From assembly GCF_026000375.1 (NCBI RefSeq), contig NZ_AP026708.1, positions 498,501 to 562,500 of the forward strand: a stretch of 64,000 bases of DNA, written 5' to 3'. The stretch comes from Pseudodesulfovibrio portus. Its GTDB lineage: Bacteria; Desulfobacterota; Desulfovibrionia; Desulfovibrionales; Desulfovibrionaceae. The notes beneath the pieces were generated by a model. That model ran no database searches. It was not told the origin of the DNA and worked only from the letters and a program-made list of their open reading frames with translations. Shown one piece after another: positions 42,758 to 50,970 of this stretch. Numbering within the stretch: position 1 is the stretch's first letter; each line of letters begins with the position of its first letter. A program made the translations under genes and the position numbers.

Positions 42758-43798
42758 TCAGTTCTGTTCAATTAAGCGCGATGCGATGTCGCCGCGGGCC
42801 CGCTCAAGCATCGCTTCAGCCAGGCCGAGCTGGCGTCGCAGCACGGATTCATGGTCATCATCGAGACCGGCAAAGGCGCGGCGCGCGTTCTCCCCGGCCA
42901 GAAATTCATTGAGCACGATCATGCACCACTTGAGCGCGAAGAGCGGCAGCAGCGCCCTGAGCCGATCCGCAAAGCCCGGCCGGTCCCCGAAGAGATCGGC
43001 CATGCGCCCGGCCACCCGGTAACGGGCCTCGCCCACAGCGGCTTGCGCCGGGTGCAGCACGAAGTCGGAAACAAGCTTGGCCGGGTCGTCCCAGCCGAAG
43101 TATTCGAGGTCGAGAAAAACCAACCCTTCCGGAGACTTCACGCAATTATGCAGACCGAAGTCCGAGGGGCTGAGCACCCTGTCGGACCCGTCGATTTCCT
43201 GGTCGTCCCCAAGGCCAACCCCTCTGTAATACACTTTCGCCCGACTTGATAGGTCTTCCAGGGCGGGAATGAACCGCGCGTCCAGGAACGCCCCGAGTTC
43301 CAAAGCCATGGGCGCGGTATCGGGCCGGGCCTGCAGCCGGGCCAGCCGCTCATCCAGATTGCCGAGCACGCCGCCCAGGGAAAAGAACGCCTCGGAAGCC
43401 CGATCCATGCCGGCCGCTTCCGGCTCTTCGGACACCGCCTTGAGTTGCTCCACAAAGGCCGTGAAATCCCGCTCGTCGTCCCCGGTCATCCGGTCGTCGA
43501 TGATGCGTTCCCCCTCGATATGGGAGAGGATGGTGAAGCCCGTTTCCCGATCCAGATGCAGGACGGACGGGATGCAGGTCACGCCCTTGTCCGCCAGGAA
43601 GGTCAACGCCCGGTACTCGGTCCACTGCCGGTCTCGGGGGTCGCCGGGGTTGCGGAAATAATATTTGACGACCACCTTGCGGGTCGGCGTGACCGCCTCG
43701 AAGACGCGGCTGTTCCTGCCGCCGCCGAGGACGGCGGTGGACTTCACGGGCTCGCCGATGGCGGCCCGGGCTTCACGGCAGACATCAGCGACAGTCAC
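42758..43798 (-). CDS. APH/choline kinase-like phosphotransferase
   Basis: The 346-residue protein has a kinase-like fold: VLGGGRNSRVFEAV (phosphate loop), VVVKYYF with the Lys, SPSDFGLHNC with the catalytic Asp and Asn, and FLDLEYFGWDDP with the metal-binding Asp. The usual His two residues before the catalytic Asp is Pro here. It probably phosphorylates a sugar or small alcohol in this pathway rather than an antibiotic. The GTG at 43798, six bases after AGGAGG, is the likely start and overlaps the HAD gene by 14 bases. Confidence 0.8.
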   Translation of the reverse strand: MTVADVCREARAAIGEPVKSTAVLGGGRNSRVFEAVTPTRKVVVKYYFRNPGDPRDRQWTEYRALTFLADKGVTCIPSVLHLDRETGFTILSHIEGERIIDDRMTGDDERDFTAFVEQLKAVSEEPEAAGMDRASEAFFSLGGVLGNLDERLARLQARPDTAPMALELGAFLDARFIPALEDLSSRAKVYYRGVGLGDDQEIDGSDRVLSPSDFGLHNCVKSPEGLVFLDLEYFGWDDPAKLVSDFVLHPAQAAVGEARYRVAGRMADLFGDRPGFADRLRALLPLFALKWCMIVLNEFLAGENARRAFAGLDDDHESVLRRQLGLAEAMLERARGDIASRLIEQN

Positions 43799-44408
43799 CG
43801 ACACCCTCCTCGACCAGTCGGGCGATCTCCGCCCAGTCCGGGGCCACGCAGCCGTCGAAATCCGTCTCGCCCCCGGTAAACAGGATGCGCTTCACCCCTT
43901 GGGGAAACCCGTCCTCTTCGAAGGTCTCGATGAGATCGTCCACGAACACGGCGCAGCCGAGTTCGGCGATCCGGGCCACCTTCTCCTGCCGGGTATCGGC
44001 GAAATACACCCGGTCCACGGACAGCCCGTATTCATCCGAAAAGAACCCGTTGGCCTCGAACCACGCAAGCGCCATCCTGCGCAGGCTGCACGCCCGCTCC
44101 ACGTCATTGGCGGCATACTCCGACTTGTGGCTGACCACATGGACGGAAAGCCCCCTTTCCCGGCAGCGGACAAGAAATTCCCGGACCCCGGCAAAGGGTT
44201 CGGCATCCAGGATTCGGGGACCGTAGACGGCGGCCTGGAGGTCGCGCCATTTCATCTCGCCGTCGTCCAGCAGACGCACCGAATCCCGCACGTCCTTCTT
44301 GGACCGCGCGGGACTCGTCGTTTCCAGCCACCCCTTCTCGATAGCCAGGCTGCGGAAGAGCGGCGTGTATTCCACTATGGTGTTGTCGAAATCCAACCCT
44401 ATGATCAT
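43785..44408 (-). CDS. HAD-superfamily phosphatase-like protein
   Basis: The 207-residue protein starts MIIGLDFDNTIVEYT with the HAD nucleophile Asp, has VVSHKSEYA in the motif II position, the Lys in RQEKVARIAE, and FVDDLIETF as motif IV. It could remove a phosphate from a heptose bisphosphate, in the role of GmhB, although it is not clearly of the GmhB subfamily. It lies 11 bases after the radical SAM gene. Confidence 0.82.
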   Translation of the reverse strand: MIIGLDFDNTIVEYTPLFRSLAIEKGWLETTSPARSKKDVRDSVRLLDDGEMKWRDLQAAVYGPRILDAEPFAGVREFLVRCRERGLSVHVVSHKSEYAANDVERACSLRRMALAWFEANGFFSDEYGLSVDRVYFADTRQEKVARIAELGCAVFVDDLIETFEEDGFPQGVKRILFTGGETDFDGCVAPDWAEIARLVEEGVGDCR

Positions 44409-44419
44409 GCTCTGTCCGG

Positions 44420-45490
44420 CTAAATGAAATTGACGTGGGCCGGGGGATTGGCCAGCCCCCACAGGTAACGATTGATCTCATCCATGCGGCAGTTGATGCG
44501 ACACACGCTCGGATCGAACTCGGCCATGAACCACTCCATGGCCTTGGCCCGCTTTTCGCCTTCCCATATTTCCTTGAAGGTCTGCTCGTGGATGTTGCCG
44601 TAGTTGAACCGGTCGTCCTCCAGGAACATGGAGCAGCCCCAGATGTTGCCGCCCGCGTCCATGTAGGACCAGAACGGCAGTCCCAGGCAGCGCTCGTAGG
44701 GACGGTCCTTTTCCTGCCACTTCCTGATGGTGTTCATGCGCAGGATCGGCGAGAAGGTGTCGGTGGCCACCGCTTCCAGTTCCTCGGCCAGGCCGTCCAC
44801 GTTGGTGTACTCGATGTCCTTGTACTGGTCGGTGTCGGACTGCGGGTGCTGGGAATACGGCTTGACCACCAGGTAATCCAGCCCGATGTCGCGAGCGATC
44901 TTCGCCAGCCCCACCACCTCGTCGCGGGTCTCGGGCAGGAGCAGGATCTGCATGCCCAGCGCGCAATCGTACCCGTTCTTCTCCTTGATCTCGGCAGCGG
45001 CCTCGAGGTTGGAAACGACACGGTCGAAATGGGACGCCTTGGTGCGGTGGATGGCGGCGTAGCTCTCGGGCGTGCCCGCGTTGCAGCTGACCTTGATCCA
45101 GGAGGTCACGTCCAGGATCTGCTCGCTGATCCTGGGCGACATGAGGGTGGCGTTGGTGGTGAACGCCTGGTCGATGCCCACGGACTTGCCGTGACGGGTG
45201 ATCTCCACCATGTCCTTGTGCAGGAACGGTTCGCCCTCGCCCGCGTACATGACGGACTTCAGCCCCAGCCCGGCCATTTCGGTCATCCGCTCCTTGAGCA
45301 CGGCGGTGTCCACGTAGCGGGTCTGGTAGCCCATGAAGTCCAGGGCGCAGAAAACGCAGCGGTGATTGCAGGCACCGGACGGGCTGATCTCCATGTAGAT
45401 GGGATAGACGTTCTCGCCGCGTTTCCAGTCGGCCACCCGATCCGGGTGATGATGCAGCTTGTGGCTGTCGATGCCGTATTTGTCGCCCAT
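44420..45490 (-). CDS. Radical SAM/SPASM enzyme
   Basis: The 356-residue protein has the CNHRCVFC cluster motif near residue 41, YAGEGEPFLH (GGEP-type SAM site), and a C-terminal region with CLGLPFWSYMDAGGNIWGCSMF and CRINCRMD, typical of a SPASM auxiliary-cluster domain. GGAG precedes the ATG. Such enzymes perform radical dehydrogenation, epimerisation or rearrangement. In a glycan operon the substrate may be a sugar nucleotide. It is only distantly similar to the radical SAM protein at 39257-40327. Confidence 0.9.
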   Translation of the reverse strand: MGDKYGIDSHKLHHHPDRVADWKRGENVYPIYMEISPSGACNHRCVFCALDFMGYQTRYVDTAVLKERMTEMAGLGLKSVMYAGEGEPFLHKDMVEITRHGKSVGIDQAFTTNATLMSPRISEQILDVTSWIKVSCNAGTPESYAAIHRTKASHFDRVVSNLEAAAEIKEKNGYDCALGMQILLLPETRDEVVGLAKIARDIGLDYLVVKPYSQHPQSDTDQYKDIEYTNVDGLAEELEAVATDTFSPILRMNTIRKWQEKDRPYERCLGLPFWSYMDAGGNIWGCSMFLEDDRFNYGNIHEQTFKEIWEGEKRAKAMEWFMAEFDPSVCRINCRMDEINRYLWGLANPPAHVNFI

Positions 45491-45564
45491 GTGTCAGCGC
45501 TCCTTGAAATATACGAGTTGCGGCCACGTTCAGTGGCCGCGCAAATCAGAATTTGTCCGCCGTA

Positions 45565-46134
45565 TCAGCCGTTCCGCTCGGAGAATATGTCAACCAGATG
45601 GTGCAGGACCACGGCGTGGCCCGATTCCGCCATGCCGTAGGAATCGGCAGGCAGATAGAAATTGAGGTCGCCCAGCCCGCGCAGGGCGTTGTCCGGATTC
45701 ATGGCCGTGACCGTCACGGCCAGACCGCCGAACTCATGCGCCTTCTTCACGGCCTCCACCGCATTGGGGGAGTTGCCGGAGCTGGAGATGGCGATGAGCA
45801 CTTCCCCTTCCACCATGCGCTGGGAAAGCGGATAGGCAAAGGTCTGGTCGTAGCCGAAGTCGTTGCCGGTGGCGGTGATCAGGGAGCAGTCGGTGAAGAC
45901 CTCCGTGGGGACCTCGGCGTTCTTGGCCAGATCGGTGGAAAAATGGCTGGCCATGGAGGCGCTGGCACCGTTGCCCGCAAAATAAATGCGCCGCCTGTCC
46001 TCCCGGCACCCGTCGATCCATTCGACCAACAGGGCAAACCCCTGGTCCGTATCCATGGCAACGCCGTCGGCGTCGGTGACGACGAGTTCGTCCAGTATGG
46101 CAAACAGGGAGTCCAGGGAGGATTTCCAGCTCAT
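45565..46134 (-). CDS. SIS-domain isomerase, GmhA-like
   Basis: The 189-residue protein has the phosphosugar isomerase fold: IYFAGNGASASMASHFSTDLAK, CSLITATGNDFGYDQTF, LIAISSSGNSPNAVEAV, and ESGHAVVLHHLVDIF at the end. These match GmhA, which converts sedoheptulose 7-phosphate to D-glycero-manno-heptose 7-phosphate. It is in the operon with a kinase-nucleotidyltransferase fusion and a HAD protein, the other expected steps. Confidence 0.88.
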   Translation of the reverse strand: MSWKSSLDSLFAILDELVVTDADGVAMDTDQGFALLVEWIDGCREDRRRIYFAGNGASASMASHFSTDLAKNAEVPTEVFTDCSLITATGNDFGYDQTFAYPLSQRMVEGEVLIAISSSGNSPNAVEAVKKAHEFGGLAVTVTAMNPDNALRGLGDLNFYLPADSYGMAESGHAVVLHHLVDIFSERNG

Positions 46135-46141
46135 ATGCAGC

Positions 46142-47098
46142 TCACTTATTGCTGTTCAGGGCGGTCCAGAGCTGAGGCACGGTCTCAGCATGCGGTGCCC
46201 GTACATAGAAGCTTTCCCCGCCATCGTCAACGGTGCGAACCAGCATGGTCTTCCACGGACGGAAGTAGTAGTCCGGGTTGCCCCTGGGGGCTTCGGCGGA
46301 CACGTTGTCCGGCAGGTTCTTCAGGTCGCAGACCAGGCTGGTGAACCGGTTCACGGTCCGTCCCTCCTGCGCGGCCACGTTGCGCACCATGGCCAGTGCC
46401 TTGAGATAGACCTCGGGGGCCATTATGGCGGAGCCGAAGTTCATGACCACGCCGTTCTCGACGTTGTCGAGCACGGAGGTGTAATACAGAAAATCGGTGT
46501 ACGAAGCCTTCCCCCAGGCCGCGCCGTCGCAGTTGGGGTGCTCGTGCACGATGTCCGAGCCCATGCCCACATGCACGGTGAACGGGATGGACAACCGGTG
46601 GGCCGCAGCGAACAGGGAAATATCCTTGTAGGGGAAATAGCCTTCATGGATGGCCTTGCCCACGGCCTCGCCCACGCCCATGTCCCGGGCCGCGCCGTGC
46701 CGGACCACGTCGTTGATCCGCCCGGTCTCCTGCCACAGCCCGAACTGCCCTTCCCTGATGTACCGGGCCACGCTCTCGGTGGTCTGACCGATGAGGGCGA
46801 ACTCGAAGTCGTGGATGACGCAGGCGCCGTTGCCCGCCAGACAGGAGATGTACCCCTGCTCCATCATGTCGATGATGAACCGCTGCACCCCGGCACGGAT
46901 GACGTGGGCCCCCATCATCAGGATGACGGACGCGCCCGCTTCCTTTGCCTTGCGCATGCGGTCGGTCACGGTGGCCAGATGCGGGTAGGCGCACTCCTCG
47001 GGCGCAAGCTCGCGGATGACCGTCAGGTCGAGGTCGTGGCTGCGCTCGCCCAGGGGGAGGACCTTGATTTTCGATGTGTCGAATCTGCTGAATGCCAT
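46142..47098 (-). CDS. Deoxyhypusine synthase-like hypothetical protein
   Basis: The 318-residue protein has VILMMGAHVIRAGVQRF, LAGNGACVIHDFEFALIG, REGQFGLWQETGR, and VGMGSDIVHEHPNC. The pattern reminds me of the NAD-binding deoxyhypusine/homospermidine synthase fold, but similarity is weak. No spermidine-lysine role is expected in a bacterium. Its place between the GmhA-like and HldE-like genes points to a role with heptose intermediates. Its ATG overlaps the stop of the nucleotidyltransferase-kinase fusion region. Function unknown. Confidence 0.6.
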   Translation of the reverse strand: MAFSRFDTSKIKVLPLGERSHDLDLTVIRELAPEECAYPHLATVTDRMRKAKEAGASVILMMGAHVIRAGVQRFIIDMMEQGYISCLAGNGACVIHDFEFALIGQTTESVARYIREGQFGLWQETGRINDVVRHGAARDMGVGEAVGKAIHEGYFPYKDISLFAAAHRLSIPFTVHVGMGSDIVHEHPNCDGAAWGKASYTDFLYYTSVLDNVENGVVMNFGSAIMAPEVYLKALAMVRNVAAQEGRTVNRFTSLVCDLKNLPDNVSAEAPRGNPDYYFRPWKTMLVRTVDDGGESFYVRAPHAETVPQLWTALNSNK

Positions 47099-47099
47099 G

Positions 47100-48626
47100 C
47101 TACTTCAGAAGCGAGGTCACGTTTTTCATGATCGCCTGTTTGGTCACGGATTTCTCGTTGCCGACGATGCCCACGGCAATGGCCCCGGCGATGTTGCCGA
47201 GGAAGGCCACGATTTCGGGCGACACGTCGCCCAGCGAGGCCACCAGGGAGGCCACGGCAAAGAACGCGTCGCCGGACCCGATCTTGTCCACCACCTTGTG
47301 GGCGAAGGCCGGGACCAGGATGCCGTTGCCGTGCCCGTCCTGCACATAGGAACCGCGCTTGCCCAGGGTGACGGCCACCATGGAGGCCCCGAGCAGGTCG
47401 CGGGCGTCGGTGGTCAGCGGCGTGACGCCGGTGATCTTGTCACGGGCGTCGAGCCGGAGCTCCGCCTCGGTCAGGCTGATGAAATCGCATCGCCCGTACC
47501 CGGAAATGGTGTGGAAACCGCGGTTGCCCGCGTTGGCCTGGGTGTTGACCGCCAGGTACTCCAGCTTGGAAAGGGACTCGCGCGTCTTGACGCTGATGGC
47601 CCCGTGGCCGAAGTCGGCAGCCACGACCAGGTCGCTGGACTTCCCGGCCTCCTTCACGGCCAGCCTGAACGCCTCATCGCGCTCGTCGCCCAGGCCGGAA
47701 TCGTCCATGTGGTAGATCTCGAAGAGCTTGGTCATGGAATAGCCCTCGATATACCGCCGCTTGCGCAGGGTCGGGGCGTCTTCCTGATAGGCGAAATGGG
47801 GGGTCACGTTGCCCTGAAGGTTTTCGCGAACGAACTCCTCCTGGGTGTCCCGCTCGCCCAGCACGGTGAACATGTGCACTTCGTCCACGAAATGGGAGAT
47901 ATGGTTGGCGATGGCCAGGACGCCGCCGGCAAACAGGTCGCCCCCGGTGTGGCTGAAGGCCATGACCGGCTCCTTGGAGGAGGCCCCCAGGGGCGAGCAG
48001 TACTGGTAGTCATCCAGGATGGTGTCGCCGACCACGGTCACCTTCAGTTTGGACACACGGTCCAGGATCGCTTCCACATCCTCGATGGAGTAGCGCGACC
48101 GGAACATCTCCAGGTAGTCCTGCACCTCGTCGGTGAAGGAGGACATGAACCGGTTGATCAGGTTGGTCGAGCTGAACACGATGTCGCGGGTCAGCTTCAA
48201 CTCGGCACCGATCTCCTCGCAGACGTCGGCCTCCAGCCGCAGCTTGCCCGTGGGGTCCGCGTCGATGGACTTGAAGTCCGAGCCCTTGACGTAGACGTCG
48301 GGCCGGACTTTCCTGAGCAGCTCCTCGGCGGTGGGCCATTCGTTGACGGCCACGAAATCGACAACGTCCTGGGAGGCCACGCCCTCGGCGCGCAACACCT
48401 CGCCGAACGCGGGGCGGTGCGGCCCCTTGTCCACGAACCGGTCGGGGGAGACGGTGACGATCAGGACGTCGCCAAAGGTGGCGGCCTGACGGAAATAACG
48501 TATGTGCCCTATGTGCAGGAGGTCGAAAACACCGTGGCAGTGCACGACTTTCCGGCCCTCGGCCTTGAGCTTTGCGACGATGTCGGCGAGTTCGGATATG
48601 GTCTTGATCTTGTGTTCAATCGGCAT
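47100..48626 (-). CDS. Nucleotidyltransferase-PfkB kinase fusion, HldE-like with inverted domain order
   Basis: Residues about 25-145 form a cytidylyltransferase-type domain (CHGVFDLLHIGHIRYFR, with the HIGH motif). Residues about 185-508 form a PfkB kinase related to the HldE kinase (VVGDTILDDYQY, GGDLFAGGVLAIANHI, KIGSGDAFFAVASL with the catalytic Asp). HldE has kinase first and nucleotidyltransferase second; here the order is reversed. It should phosphorylate a heptose phosphate and attach a nucleotide. The ATG at 48626 has AGGTG upstream; a GTG at 48635 is possible. It is the first gene of the minus-strand operon. Confidence 0.87.
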   Translation of the reverse strand: MPIEHKIKTISELADIVAKLKAEGRKVVHCHGVFDLLHIGHIRYFRQAATFGDVLIVTVSPDRFVDKGPHRPAFGEVLRAEGVASQDVVDFVAVNEWPTAEELLRKVRPDVYVKGSDFKSIDADPTGKLRLEADVCEEIGAELKLTRDIVFSSTNLINRFMSSFTDEVQDYLEMFRSRYSIEDVEAILDRVSKLKVTVVGDTILDDYQYCSPLGASSKEPVMAFSHTGGDLFAGGVLAIANHISHFVDEVHMFTVLGERDTQEEFVRENLQGNVTPHFAYQEDAPTLRKRRYIEGYSMTKLFEIYHMDDSGLGDERDEAFRLAVKEAGKSSDLVVAADFGHGAISVKTRESLSKLEYLAVNTQANAGNRGFHTISGYGRCDFISLTEAELRLDARDKITGVTPLTTDARDLLGASMVAVTLGKRGSYVQDGHGNGILVPAFAHKVVDKIGSGDAFFAVASLVASLGDVSPEIVAFLGNIAGAIAVGIVGNEKSVTKQAIMKNVTSLLK

Positions 48627-48819
48627 AGGGAACACCTATATCCTCACGGACATGGCGTCAACAAAAGGTGTGGCTTTCCTCGACAACTCGCCGGAGGAAC
48701 GGTAGTCCCAAAAGGGAGAGGAAACGGCCGGACTTGTGGCCTGCGGAATTTGCGTGTAGATGTTTCCGCCGCAGGCGGCATGGAATATTCCGTGCCGCCC
48801 GAGACAACAACGAGCATCC

Positions 48820-49878
48820 ATGACAGATATACAAACCATGCACCCCCGCCGGATTCTGGTCTGCCAACTCAAGCAGATCGGCGACGTTCTCCTGGCCACG
48901 CCCTCCATCCAGCTTCTCAAGGAGCGGTTCCCGGAGGCGGACATCCACGTGCTCACGGAAAGCAAGTGCGCCGCAGTGCTGGAGAACAATCCCCACGTCA
49001 GCCACGTCTGGGCCATCGACAAGCCCGCCCTGAAGAATCCCTTCAAGGCCATCAAATGGTATGCCGAAGTGGGCCGCGCGGACTACGACCTGATCGTGGA
49101 CTTCCAGCAGCTGCCAAGGGCCCGCTACTGCATCATGTTTTCCAAGGCACCGGTCAAGCTGACCTTCACGCCCCCCTGGTACAACAGGCCGTTCTACACC
49201 CACTGGATCAAGGTCATCCACGGCTATGCCGCCAGGCAGAAGGCGTCCATCCTGCGCATGCTGGACATCCACTGGGACGGCGAACTGCCCAGGCTGTATC
49301 TTTCCGAAGCGGAAAAGAAATGGGCCGATGAATTCATGGCCGCACAGGGGCTTGAGCCGAACAACTTCGTGACCGTGGACCCCAGCCACCGCCGCATCAC
49401 CCGCAAATGGCCGGAACGCCACTTCGCCGGGCTGATCAAGCTCCTGCGCGAAAAGCACCCCACGCTCAAGGCCTTCATCCTGTACGGACCGGGCGAACTC
49501 CCCGTGGCGCGCAAGGTGGCCGAACTGGCCGGTGACGGCGCTGTCGTCTCCGAGGAGATGCTCACCCTGCGCCAGATGGCGGCGGTCCAGGCACGGGCCG
49601 CCCTGCACGTGGGCAACTGCTCCGCGCCGAGGCATTTCGCCGTGGCCGTGGACACGCCGTCGCTCGCCGTCCACGGGGCCACCGGCTTCGGCTGGTGCCC
49701 GAAGACCGAAAAGCACGTCAGCGTGGACAAGGGACTGCTCTGCCGGGCCTGCAACAAGAACTCCTGCGAGACCCGCGAATGCCTGGAGACCTTCCTCCCC
49801 GAGGAATGCCTGGACGAGGCGTTGCGGCTGCTCGAATTCAAGACGGCAGGGAAGGCCGCCCCCGGCACCCTTGCTTGA
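48820..49878 (+). CDS. Glycosyltransferase family 9 (heptosyltransferase-like)
   Basis: The 352-residue protein begins MTDIQTMHPRRILVCQLKQIGDVLLATPSI, the typical GT9 opening. VDPSHRRITRKWPERHFAGLI and HVGNCSAPRHFAVAVDTPS match the ADP-heptose binding region, though GNCSAP replaces the common GxDTGP. It ends with a cysteine-rich segment (CRACNKNSCETREC). It is divergent from the heptose-like operon, in keeping with use of its product. Confidence 0.88.
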   Translation: MTDIQTMHPRRILVCQLKQIGDVLLATPSIQLLKERFPEADIHVLTESKCAAVLENNPHVSHVWAIDKPALKNPFKAIKWYAEVGRADYDLIVDFQQLPRARYCIMFSKAPVKLTFTPPWYNRPFYTHWIKVIHGYAARQKASILRMLDIHWDGELPRLYLSEAEKKWADEFMAAQGLEPNNFVTVDPSHRRITRKWPERHFAGLIKLLREKHPTLKAFILYGPGELPVARKVAELAGDGAVVSEEMLTLRQMAAVQARAALHVGNCSAPRHFAVAVDTPSLAVHGATGFGWCPKTEKHVSVDKGLLCRACNKNSCETRECLETFLPEECLDEALRLLEFKTAGKAAPGTLA

Positions 49879-49902
49879 CATGGCTCCGGCATGGTCTATT
49901 AA
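49875..49902 (+). promoter_or_regulatory. Candidate sigma70 promoter for the pse genes
   Basis: TTGACA at 49875-49880 overlaps the GT9 stop codon, and TATTAA at 49897-49902 follows after 16 bases. Transcription would begin near 49909, about 72 bases before pseB. Confidence 0.5.
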
Positions 49903-49980
49903 TATCCATATTCATTTGATTAAGAACTCCCCGGTCCGCCGGGACCGACACCATAGACGACACCAACACCAGGACAATAC

Positions 49981-50967
49981 ATGTTAGATGGAAAAAACAT
50001 ATTGCTGACCGGCGGCACCGGTTCCTTCGGCAAGAAATTCGTCGAGATCGTGCTCAAGAACTACAAGCCCAAGAAGCTCATCATCTTCAGCCGCGACGAG
50101 CTCAAGCAATTCGAAATGGCCCAGGACTACCCCATGTCCGAAGGCTCGCCCATCCGCTATTTCATCGGCGACGTCCGCGACAAGGAGCGCCTCTATCGGG
50201 CCTGCCGGGGAGTGGACATCATCGTCCACGCTGCGGCCATGAAGCACGTGCCCGCCTCCGAGTACAACCCCACCGAGGCCATCAAGACCAACATCTACGG
50301 CGCCCAGAACCTGATCAACGTGGCCGCCGACGTGGGTGTGGAGCGCATCGTCGCCCTGTCCACGGACAAGGCGGTCTCCCCGGTCAACCTCTACGGCGCC
50401 ACCAAGCTGGCCTCGGACAAGCTCTTTGTCGCCGCCAACGCCTTTGCCGTCGGCCCCCGGTATTCCGTGGTCCGCTACGGCAACGTCCTGGGCAGCCGGG
50501 GCAGCGTGGTTCCCTTTTTCATGAAAAAACGGGCCGAGGGCGTCCTGCCCATCACCGACAACCGCATGACGCGGTTCTGGATTCTGCTCGAAGACGCCGT
50601 GCAAATGGTGCTCGACGCCATAGAGAACGCGGCTGGCGGCGAAATTTTCGTCCCGCGTATTCCCAGCATGAAAATCACGGACATGGCAAAGGCCATCGCC
50701 CCGGACTGCGAACTCAAGGAGATCGGCATCCGGCCCGGCGAGAAGCTGCACGAGTGTATGATCCCGACCGAGGAATCCCGCAACGTCTGGAAGACGGACA
50801 AGGGATACGTCATTCTGCCGGAGAACTCCGTGTTCAAGTACAAGGGCGACCTCAGCAACGCCACGCCGGTTCCCGAGGGATTCCATTACAGCTCGGACCT
50901 GAACGAGGACTGGATATCCATCGAGGAACTGCGAAAAATCCTGACCCAGCAGGGATACGAGCTATAG
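49981..50967 (+). CDS. pseB: UDP-GlcNAc 4,6-dehydratase (inverting)
   Basis: This is the first enzyme of pseudaminic acid synthesis, making UDP-2-acetamido-2,6-dideoxy-beta-L-arabino-hexos-4-ulose. The 328-residue protein has the NADP site LLTGGTGSFGKKF, AAAMKHVPASEYNP, and STDKAVSPVNLYGATKLASDK typical of PseB/FlaA1. IRPGEKLHECMIP lies near the C-terminus. It is followed by pseC after three bases. Confidence 0.95.
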   Translation: MLDGKNILLTGGTGSFGKKFVEIVLKNYKPKKLIIFSRDELKQFEMAQDYPMSEGSPIRYFIGDVRDKERLYRACRGVDIIVHAAAMKHVPASEYNPTEAIKTNIYGAQNLINVAADVGVERIVALSTDKAVSPVNLYGATKLASDKLFVAANAFAVGPRYSVVRYGNVLGSRGSVVPFFMKKRAEGVLPITDNRMTRFWILLEDAVQMVLDAIENAAGGEIFVPRIPSMKITDMAKAIAPDCELKEIGIRPGEKLHECMIPTEESRNVWKTDKGYVILPENSVFKYKGDLSNATPVPEGFHYSSDLNEDWISIEELRKILTQQGYEL

Positions 50968-50970
50968 CCC

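Noticed and set aside
38114-42775. A 1553-codon open frame on the plus strand
   Set aside because: It lies opposite several well-supported genes of the minus-strand operon; the translation is His-, Gly- and Asp-rich without domains, which is typical of the antisense of GC-rich genes.
42758-43798. Aminoglycoside phosphotransferase as antibiotic resistance
   Set aside because: Only the kinase fold is shared; the operon context points to a sugar or alcohol substrate.
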